Positions 48,665 through 59,600 of a DNA stretch of 64,000 nucleotides are shown in pieces; positions within the stretch are counted from its first letter, which is position 1, and each line of letters begins with the position of its first letter. The stretch comes from Microplitis mediator. Lineage: Eukaryota > Arthropoda > Insecta > Hymenoptera > Braconidae. Both the position numbers and the translations under genes were made by a program. The DNA is taken from positions 18,950,082-19,014,081 of the forward strand of contig NC_079974.1 of assembly GCF_029852145.1 (NCBI RefSeq), in the 5' to 3' direction. A model generated the notes under the pieces. It worked only from the letters and a program-made list of their open reading frames with translations. It made no database searches and was not told the origin of the DNA.

Positions 48665-50451
48665 ATGACAGAAGATTTTGAAATTATTGTTGGGACTTAC
48701 GAGCAATTTTTGCTGGGTTATAAAATTCTCAAGGAGGAAAAGGTAAGTTTTATTTTATAAAAGTAATTAAGTACTAGGTTAAGTTTATTAATTATTTATG
48801 GCAGTGATATTGAGTAAATAAAATTTAAAAAATTGTTTTTATTGACAGAAATATAAACTAGAACGTAGTTTTGCTACGAAAGATCACACTGCCAGTATCA
48901 GGACAGTATCATCTAGAAAAAATTATTTGGCATCAGGAGCTGCTGATGATTGTATAAATCTTTATGATATGAAAAGTCGTACAGAATCTGGAAGATTGAT
49001 CCATCACAATGGTAACTAGTCAATTTATTTACGAGAGTGAATGTAGCAGACATCAGAATTCAAAATCATAAATAAATAAAGTAAAGAATTTAAAAAATAA
49101 TATTCATAAAAAATGCCCTTAGTAATTTTAAAATTTTTAAATGCGCATATTATTAATTATTTACTCTACTTATTAATATTTTTAAATTCTGATGTCTGCT
49201 ACATTCACACTCATATTTATTTATTTATATATATTATTATGAGCGCGAATGTCTGATAAGTGGCAATTATTTAAATTTTTGAATAAATAAACAAAATGTA
49301 AGAAGAATAAAAATTAAAAAATGCGTATTTACATCAATGAAAAATCAGTACGCGCATTATTTTAAATTTATTTTTTTTTTAATTCATAAATTGTCTCATG
49401 TCTGCTACGTTTAAATTCAGACAGAATGAAATTATCCGACGTCTTATAATTTTTTGATTTTTGAAAAATGATAAATTAAAAGAAAAATATTTAAAAAAAT
49501 TGCACCGTTAGTTTTCTTAATTTTCTACATGTGCATTTGTTTATTTTATTTTTTTTAATTCAGGCCATTCTCAGTACCCCCCACTTATAGAATCCCCTCA
49601 TTATACAATCGCCAAAATCAGTAAATTTTCGAATTAATGATAAGCTTTCTCTTAGTAGAGATTTTAATAAATTCAAATCATATTGCAAAATTTTGCAGTA
49701 CTTAGTGACTGTAAGTTGCTAATAACTTATTAATCACATTGACTAATTAATATTTATTTAAACTCCGTTTGTAGGTACTGTAAATTCTGTAACATTTACA
49801 CCAGACGCAACTCATCTCCTCAGTTGTAGCAGCGATGGCAGCATCGGAGTAGTAAGATGTGGAAATTGGCAGTTAGAAAAACATTGGACGTCAGCTCACA
49901 AAAATTCAGAGGTTAATACCTTAGCAGTTCATCCCACTGGTAAACTAGCACTATCAGTTGGTACTGACGGAGTATTAAGGACATGGAACCTGGTGAAAGG
50001 ACGACAAGCTTACGCGACAAATTTAGTGCCCAGGTTGAAACTTAACGCTAAAAATATAACTGTCTTACGGTGGAGTCCAGACGGTATGAAATATTTGATG
50101 GCGGCAAACAATCAGCTGGACGCTTACACGGTGGAAAATGCTGGTCTTTGTGCTGAAATTACACTCGATTCTAAAATTGTTTGTGTTGAATTCATCAGCG
50201 ATAATGTTATCGTCATTGGACAGGAAAACGGTACACTGAAAATTTGGGACATAGAGCAAGTGACTGAACTTCTGTCAACTGTTGGTCACGACACACGTGT
50301 CAAGTGTCTTGGCCATAGAGGGAAATATATTGTCTCAGCTTCGAGTTCTGGAGAAGTAAAACTTTGGAAATACGTAAAGCAAAAGTTGAAGTTTTTAACA
50401 AAGGCAACGTGTGATGCGAGAATAACTTGTATGACACTAACACATTTATAA
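48665..50451 (+). CDS. PAK1IP1: PAK1IP1/Mak11-like WD40 ribosome-biogenesis factor
   Basis: Exons 48665-48742, 48849-49011 and 49775-50451; 305 residues. PAK1IP1 (yeast Mak11) is a nucleolar WD40 protein needed for 60S ribosomal subunit maturation and reported as a p21-activated kinase inhibitor. Visible features: IIVGTYEQFLLGY at the start (human VAGCYEQVLFGF), then HTASIRTVSS and DDCINLYDMKSRTESGRLIH. The strongest family signature is AVHPTGKLALSVGTDGVLRT followed by WNLVKGR. Later blades follow (NGTLKIWDIEQV, SASSSGEVKLWKY), ending in ARITCMTL. Repeats run over the whole length, with WD or equivalents ending the blades. The Lys-rich C-terminal tail of the human protein (392 residues) is absent. 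Intron 2 is filled by MITEs. Shares a promoter with TIMM44 and converges with the M13 peptidase gene, stops 178 bp apart. Confidence 0.93.
49012..49774. mobile_element. PAK1IP1 intron 2 with two family C MITEs and a partial family A MITE
   Basis: Family C copies at about 49032-49214 (AGTGAATGTAGCAGACATCA to GATGTCTGCTACATTCACAC) and 49239-49414 (degenerate). A family A left half is at about 49431-49563 (TTATCCGACGTC to the T tract after TACATGTGCAT). Together they make up more than half of the intron. Confidence 0.75.
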
Positions 50452-50629
50452 TAATTACTTTATTTGATAATAATTTTTCATCGTAAATGTACGATATTAT
50501 TTATATAATACAAATTTTTATCTAAAAATTTCTATCTACATTATTTATTAATCATAAAATATTTACAGTTTAAATAATTTTACGTTTATGTACAATTGGT
50601 CCTTATGATCAATAATTTATAGAGCAAAA

Positions 50630-53600
50630 TTACCACAGTATGCACTTGTGTGGAGGATTCATTGGGCTTCCTAGAGGACATTTCCATGCTTTTGAAAAGT
50701 CTAAATTATTCGACAGAGTTCCAATCACACGAAAATGATTGGGCGCATGTGCCCCCTCAATAAGCTTAGACTTCAAAGCGCCGTTCGTATAATTTCCGCA
50801 CCAAACTTGAGCGAATCCAAGAAAGAATAACTGATCTTGCGTGTACTCAGCAAGTCCTGGCAGAGCTTGCGGGCTTGAATTTCTGGCTTTCAATCTCTGG
50901 TAAGCTCGATAGGCTTCGCGAATCCCTCCATTGTCAGCAATGTTCTCACTCTGAGTGTTTATCCCATTGACCTTAGAAAATAAATAAACAATAAAATTAT
51001 TTATACTCTTGACATCTTAAATCAAGGCTTTTATCAAATGACAGTAGTGTCTTGTTACCGTAAAATTATTACTGAGCTCCGGTAAATGATAGTTACTATA
51101 TTGTTTAATGATACACTCAACTTTCTCGTGGTAATGTTGTAATGTCTCATCACTCCACCATTGACGTAGATTGCCGTTCTCGTCGTATCTGCGGCCTGGT
51201 GTATTAACGCAAAGTATATTATTAGCATTTACGATAATTTACTCACTAAAATAGTCAGTAGTATATACATATGTATATATATTTTAATATTATTATTAGA
51301 GTAAAACCTTGATCGTCGAACCCGTGCGTTAGTTCGTGACCCATTATCGCCCCCATCGCTCCGTAATTGATAGATCTGGTAAAAAAGAAAAAAAACATAT
51401 ATTTATGTGTAAATAACATTGAAATATTGTTATATAAATATTTATTACTCTAATCCGTTTCCGTAAAAAGGTGGATGCAGGATACCCGCTGGGAACGCTA
51501 TAAAAATATTATTTTTAGTTAGTAAAATATTTATTATTATGAATTAGGGTCAGAACTTTTGCCTTAATTTAAAAATAATAATTAATGGTGTAAAATTTTT
51601 GATATTGCGGCGAAAATATTGGTCTTATAAAAAAATTTTTCCAACAAAAGTTGTAGGAAATTTAATTTTACCAAAAAAATGTCTCTTATAATATTTTCTT
51701 AGGACTAAAAACAAACCCGTAATTTGAAAATTAAGATTTTCATAATTAACGAAAATTTGAATTATTCATTATGAATTTTAAGTTTGTAATTACGGTGAAA
51801 ATATTGATCGTATAAGAAAACCATAAGAGACATTTTTTTTATAAAATTAAATTTCCTACAACTTTTGTTTCAATACATTTTTCATAAGACCAATATTTTC
51901 GCCATAATATCCAAAATTTTACACCATTCATTTTGAAATTAAGGCAAAAGCTTCTCCTAGTTATGACTAAAAAATAGATATGTTTAAAAAACAATAAATA
52001 CTTACTGACGGAATTTAAAATAGCGCTATAAAATGCATTAACAGTTGTCCCAGTAGATATCCAACGGTCTTTATCAGGTTTTTCTCTTAAACTATTGAGC
52101 GTTTTATTGGTTCCCACGTCCGTGAGTTTTAAGAACGTGTCAAATAATTGTCCTTCAATAACTTCAGCCTGAAAAAAATGAAATGTGCTGTTAATTAAAC
52201 ATGATATTTACTTTATTTTACGTAAGCTGACTCAATTACCCCATCGTAAAATTCATCTAATTTCTTCGGGTCCATTATCCACTCGGGAAATCCTACGAAA
52301 GGTCTCATTGCATTTAATTTTTTATGAGCTCTTTGTCGCGTTCCAATATCCATCCACTCTAATTCTGTGACCATTTCGTCAAACGCCGCTCGGATGTCTA
52401 ATAACATCTCTAATGCCTGGTAAAAAATTTGTAAATTTTTTAAACTCATTTCATAATTGATTATTTATTTATTTAAGTGAATAGGAAACCTTTTCTTTAG
52501 CCTGTTCATTGAAATGTCTTTGAACATATAAATAAGTGAGAGCCATTCCAAAATTAGAATTAACGTTTCCCGTACATCCTTTCCATCTAGACGTTTTTTC
52601 TTTCAATCCGAATACTTTTTGTGAAAATTGAAATCCGAGATCACGAAATTTTTGTAATGTCAGTGGAGCGACTGTTGAGTAAACGGTCCACCAAACAAAA
52701 CGAGCTGGATTATTTGAAAAAAAGAAAAAGAAATTAACTCGGTCGGAAACATAACAATAACAAAATTAATATTAATATTAAATATACGCAGCGAAAATTA
52801 ATGTTAGATAGCTTTCGATGACCCATGTGACCTCTTGATTGTAGCACAATATTTTTAAAACTTACTAATGATAGTGATAGACAAATAAAGAGAAATTTAG
52901 TCTTGTGTTCTATTATTTCTCTTTATCTTTGTTATTTTATATGAATTTATGATACATAAATAAAATTTCCATTGATATTAACCAATAGTCGAAGGAGGTG
53001 TGTCTGCTAAAAGCTGCGGGAGCTGCTGCAAGTAGAGAAGATCCATTACGATAACACGATCCTCCTTGGGGTCAATAACAACATCTGTGTTCTCAAAAAC
53101 TGCGTCAACATATCTCGTCCAGTTCCACTTGAATAGAAAAAAATATAAATTACGCAATGAAACTCTTAAGTATATGGAGAAAAAAATATAATTATTTTTT
53201 TTATGACCATAAAGGGGAATTTTCTATGCTGTCATAGTGAAAATTCTTAACACAGGAATAATTCACGTGTAAAAATGGGAAAAATACATATATTTTATAG
53301 GTAATTCTTCTATATTATTTAGAAATTTTCCCTATTTTGGCATAGGAATTTTCCCTATTTTGACATAGAAATTTTTCCTATACTGCCGTGCTTAGGAAAA
53401 GGGCAGCAAGTTTACTTATTGCCTTTCTATCTTACCAATGTTAATTCAACATTAGTTAGATAGAAAAGCAGTAAACGAAGTTACTGTCCTTTTCCTAAAG
53501 ACAGCAGTTCAATGTCATAGTAAAAATTTCCATAATAACAGAGGCATTTTCCCTATTTTTACATGGAAATTATTCTCATAGTGACATACTAAAAATTCCT

Positions 53601-56600
53601 ATAATAACATAAGAGATTTTCCTATGTTACATGATTATTTTCACAAAGTCAGCATAAGAACAATCATTATGTCAGCACTGAAATAATTCCTATGTGAACA
53701 AAAGGAATTTTCCTATGGAACATAGGAATATTTACGATTCTGAAGTTAGCAGACAATTAAAAATTTTTGGATTTTTTTTCGAATAATTAAACTTGAAGAA
53801 AGAGAAAAACTAAAAGTATGCACATGTAGAAAATTTAAAAGACTACAAGTGCAATTTTTTTAAATATTTTTTTTTTCATAATTTATCATTTTTAAAAAAA
53901 TCAAAAAATTATTAGACGTCGGCTAATTTCAGTACCATGAATATTTCCTATTATAACGTAGTGAAAATATCCTATGTCAACATCGAAAAAATACCTATGC
54001 AAACATAGGAAAAATATCCAGTTTTTCCGTGTATGCAGCCCGGTTATTTAGATAAAATTTAAAATTACATAAAACACTAAGTAATTAATAGAGCAGAGGT
54101 CCGTTTTTGGCCAGTTTTAGACACGAAAAATTTAAATAAGAAAATTACAAAATACGTATTGACATAATTTATTTTTTAAATGTGTTCGAAGAAATTTTGA
54201 TCACTCAATTACAATAGAAGTTTTTTTTACACTTCCATTAATTAAAATAAAGTATTCAATGTCCGAAAATAGACCAGTGGCCACAAATGTCACTTCTACC
54301 CTATTTTTGTTTACCTTCACTGCATGAAGATCCGTCAACTGTTGAAGCTCATCAATATTTACATCATGGAGCAAATGATTTGAACTTCTTCTTTCTTCCG
54401 GTGTCTCCATTATTTTAGCGATCTTAGTACTTATGTTCAGTATTTCATCAGCAAACTCAGCACTTTTATCACCGACTCCTGCTAACTCGACCATAGACTT
54501 AACGTAGTGTTTATATTCAGTCAATTCTGAGTTAAATCTGACTGGGTCCAGCAAATAACGTTCACTAAATCCTGGAGATACTTGTTCCATCATCATACGA
54601 TTCTGCGATGTATTTCTTACATCCTCACTGATGTAAAAGTTTAAAAATATATTAAGACCCAAGTGTCGTTGTGCTGAACCAGCGATTGTCGATAAATCAA
54701 GGTCAATTAATTCATCATCAAATATTGGCTCTTTAGGAAGACCTAGTTTTTTTAGAACTTTATAAATTGGTGTTAATCCTAGACTCTCGACCTTTGCTAA
54801 AATTAAATAGTTCAAATAATTTATTCAATACATATCTGTATATCTTTTAAATATAAACTCTACATTATTGAGTTTTCATCAATAAAATATATATACACTG
54901 TAAAAAATTATGAGTGATTACGGATTTTATTTAAATCCGAATTCACTTGGAGTTCCGAAGTTTTTAAAAAATTCACTCCGCTTACCCGTGTAAAAAAAAT
55001 TATTAAAAAAAAGGTTAAAAAAGTGTTGACTATTCTAATCTTTAAAACTTGACACAATGACGAACTTTTTTTAAACCATTTTCAAACTTCTAAAAATGCA
55101 CAGCAAAAAACAATTGACTTAAGGCTCGGCCGTACATAACGAAATCTCGAATTTGAGAATTCTAATTACTTTTTGAATATTAATGGGACTCAGATGATGA
55201 ATATCTTCTGAGGAAGTTCGTCTTCTGCTTTGAGTCGGAACCTGAGAAAATCGCTATTATGATAATTATTTAATAAATAATTAGAATTCTTAAATTCGAG
55301 ATTTCGTTAGGTGCGGTCCAGCCTTAATACTACAAATTGACATTTTTCAGTGTAAAATACGTTCAGAAAAAACGGATTTCGAACTATTTCTGACCATTTT
55401 TCGTTTTAGCATATCTTAATAATATTTTAGGATATTGATTGATTTTTCCCTTGAATTTTCAAAAGTTTACAAAACGTTCAAAAAAAGTTCGTCGTTGTGT
55501 CACGTCTTCAAGTTTAGAATAGTCAACACTTTTTTTAACAATTTTTTGTACACTGGTACGATGTAAATTCGGAGTTTTGTTTTTCAGCGGAGAGATTTCG
55601 GAGTATCTCGATTTTATTTCACTTCGATTCGAGTTTTAATATTAAAATAAACTCCCCTTGGAATAAATTTCACTCCGAGGGCGTTAAATAACTAAAAAAT
55701 CATCTGCTCCGGATTTAATCCGTGTTCACTCCGCAAATTTTTGACAGTATGAGAGACATTATTTTAAAAATAAAAATACCAGTATCCATGCAGGTTTTAT
55801 AAAGTGATCTTGCAAGTTTAATTGGCCTCAAATCACTGTCCTGATCAGGCTCTTCTAGAAGTACCCTCAAGTTTTCAAGCAAATCTTCTCGAAGAAGACT
55901 CAACTGATCCCAAGAAGTTTGACTTTGCGGAATAGGATTACGTGAAATCCATCCCCCGCAAGCAAATTTATAAAAATCATCACACGGATCTATTGTTTTG
56001 TTTATTGACTCAATTATCCTTGCGGCTGTTAAATAAAGTGATCATAAAATTCAAGGATTTGTTTTATAATAAAATTATAATTTATTTCCTACAGTTCAAT
56101 TTAAAAAAAAAAAAATCACCTGTCTTAAGGATTTCGTTACTTAACAAGTCTAAGATTATATGCATACTAAGACAAGATTACATGATAACGGTAGTTAATT
56201 CTTAACACGTCGATTAAATTAAGTTAATGAATCGTTACCTGTTTTTATGCACTCATCACTCTGACACATCTCTTTATATTCTTCTTTACGGAAAACAGCC
56301 ATTTGCAAGGTCAGTGTGGCAACTAATGCAATCACAGCAACAGCCAACAAGCCTACAACGATTACAAGCCGGGTTTCTTTTCTCGTTTTTTTTTCATCCC
56401 ACGTGTACCTGAAAAAAAAAAAACTGATTAATTTTCGTGTAATCAGTTAAATAAATATATTTATTTATTCGGTCGTCAAATAAATTACAGTTATAAATTT
56501 TATCAGGCAGACATACCAAGGAACATCCGACTGTTTGACTTCCTCGGGACTCCTTTCATTGTTCTCTGGGTCATTTACCTATCGGTACATCACATGAATA

Positions 56601-59600
56601 TTTAAATTAACATTCGGCAATTGGTATACAAGTGAAGCGATAGAAAAAATTCAATAGATATTATAATTAAAATAAATGTAAGTAATTATTAATTTGGTAA
56701 CAACAGTAGACTGTAAAAAATTTGGAGTGAATTACGGATTTTATTGAAATCCGAATTCACTCGTAGTTCCGGAGTTTTAAAAAAATTTATTCCGCATACA
56801 GAGTAAATTCGGAGTTCGTTTTTCCGCGGAGAGATTTGGATTTTTTTTCAAATCCGCATTCACTTCGATTTGGAATTTCCTTCTTAAAATAAACTCTACT
56901 TCGGAGTAAATTTCACTCCGAGAGGATTAAGGGGGATAGCCACTGAAATTTCAAAAAAAAAAATTTTTTTTTTTTTTATTAAATTAAAGTGTATAAGTTC
57001 AAAAATATGTATCTGAAGTTTTATATGAAAATTCCAAATATTTTTCAAGTTATAGTCATTTTTGTGACAGCGCGTCAACTGACCGTTGCATCAACTAAAA
57101 ACTTTGAACGCATTTTTCTCAAAACTACTTTTTTTGAACTGGTGGCATCTGTAATTTGCATAAATATGAACCGATTCGCAACTTTTTTTTTTTGCCGTAT
57201 TCTTCTATTCAGTAGCTAAAGTTGCACGTAGAAGATTTTGAAAATTTTGATTTTTAAGATTTTTTAGGGCTGTTTGAATACAAAAAAATGAGAAAAAATA
57301 ACGAAAAAATTTTTAATACGTCGCCATTTTTTTTCAAATCCAAATTTTCAAAATCCCCTATGTGCAATGATAACCACATGCATACAGATTACAACGCCGT
57401 TTGGTTTTTTTGTTTCTGATAATCCGTTTTTGAGTTAGAGATGACACCGTAGTGGGGGAAATTTTTTTGTTGCTCCACAAAAATGCTTATAACTTTGTAA
57501 CAACATGATATTTTTTAATGAAAATTTAGGAGAATTATTTTCAATGTATACTTTAGAAAACAAAAAAAACCGATCCCCCAATTCCTTTATTATTCCAGTC
57601 AGAAAAATTCCCGAAAATCACCTATTTTTTCGATCCTCACAGTGGCTATCCCCCTTAAATAAATAAACAGTAATCCGCTTCACATTCACTCCGAATTTGA
57701 GCCACGTTCACTCCGCAAATTTTTTACAGCGTAACGACAAATGAAATGGGCAATACATTAATTAATTGTCGCTGAATAATCATTGCAATTATATAATTGT
57801 AGGTGCAGTGTATCAATTTCCTGTGTGTGTATGAGTAAGAAAAAAAAAATAATAAATAAAATATGTAGACCAGGGTCAAAGTGTATTTAGAACGATGATC
57901 GAAGGCTTCACCTCGCCCTGGAATCATCACGATGTCATCAACTACAACTAACCATTGCCCTCAATATCCTGTACTAGTCCCTAGACAATAATTCCATTGT
58001 GATAGAAGATGATGATGGGTAAGTGTACGTAAGAGAGAAAGAAAATTAGAATAGAGAAAAGACAAGTAATGATAAAATTATCTCTACGTTGAAGATGATG
58101 ATGATGATGATGATAATAAAGTGAAGGATCATGTCAATGAGCCACTACTAAATTATAAATCTTTCAATATAGTGTCTTCATTAAGAAAACATTAAATATA
58201 TGAGTTATCAATGCCAACTACCCAAGGCAATTTATTTTCTTTATAAATTAAAACGTAAACCTTGGAGTCATATTTTATATATATGGAAATAAATATTGAT
58301 TATTATTTTTCTAATTTAGTCTCTTCTCTAAATACCACCAGCTTGCCGAGACTTCACTTCTGACAAGTGCCCAGATATCTCATATTTTATCTCAATAGTT
58401 TTGTTTTTTTTTGACGTTGCCTTAACGGAAGAACTTCTTGCTGATGAACTCATCCAAAAGTGGAGGTCTAAAAAAATCTACTAAAGATATTTTTTATGCG
58501 CCGTCTGTTTTTCTTGTTCGTGAGAAAGAATTTTAATGATTTTTCATATTTTCTTTTTTATCATCAATCTCTGACGTTTTTGTTACTTATTAAATAAAAT
58601 TATTTTTAATTATTTACAATGTATATAATCATGATTTATAATTAATATTTATTGTTGTAGGATAATTGGAGTCTATTGTTGATAATTATTTGCTATCAAT
58701 TACTAATAAATATAATCTTACTATCGGAGCATTCAGTTCCTGTCGAGACTTCACTAGTCAAGGTGAATTATATATAAATATATATATAAATATATATCTA
58801 TGTATATACGTGACTGACAAACTAAAATGAATAATTCAATCGCTGATTTATTTCCGTGTGGCGACGTATCATCCGTGTATTGATTGGTTTATCTTAACTC
58901 TAAAAATACGTGCAGTTTTTAAATTAAAATATATTTTTTAAACATACATGTAATTTAATTATCTGTCAAAAATTATAACTTATCAACGTAGATATTTTTT
59001 ATTTATTTTTTTCCCCTTAATTAAATTAATTTATATACATTAACTCTGTTTTTATTTACTTATGCGTGAATTAAAGTGTAGACATTCAAATTAATTTTTT
59101 TTCTTCTTTCAATTGCAGGGTAAAATAAATTATTCAAATAAAAAAAAAAATGCGGGAATTTTAAAAACACCGGTTATAATTTTAGTTCAAAAATATTTTA
59201 TAGAAGTTGAAAAAAACAAAATAAAAAATGTAGGAAATGAAAAATGAATAATTTAAAATTAGTTGTAGAATTTGTGAGAGACAGAGATGAATTGTACTCT
59301 TTTCCTCTAGAGAAGTGCTGCCTAGATGACTTCCTGTGAATTACCGAGGCGAGATGATAATATTAGGCGGAGGTTTTAAGTATCAAGAACACGAGATTGG
59401 GAGAGATAAAATAAAATTTAGTTAAAAGAGTAAGACTGATGAAATAAAATGAAAAATATAAAAAAAGTTAAATATATACGTATGTATGCTGATATATATC
59501 TACACAAAAGCAAGAACGTGAGACGAAAGACAAAATATTGTTTGCTTGAAGTTCAGTTTGTGTGTTAATTTTAAAATGATAAACTTTTAACATATCAGTA

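Larger units (their letters stand above)
54896..55749. mobile_element. Family B MITE interrupted by a nested element
   Basis: Left end CACTGTAAAAAATTATGAGT, right end CTCCGCAAATTTTTGACAGT. It is split at the CTCCGCTTAC / GATGTAAATTCGG motif by a 571-bp insertion (54986-55556). Without the insertion it is about 280 bp, the family's usual size. Its right end is 30 bp from the M13 exon at 55780. Confidence 0.85.

Noticed and set aside
54201..54314. Continuation of the M13 exon frame (ends ...KKTSIVIE)
   Set aside because: It reads past a good donor (AAG|gtaaac at 54315/54314); splicing to WNWTRYVDAVF restores the family sequence.
56989..57219. 76-codon frame inside the 724-bp TTAA element
   Set aside because: No transposase motif and too short; the element is non-autonomous.
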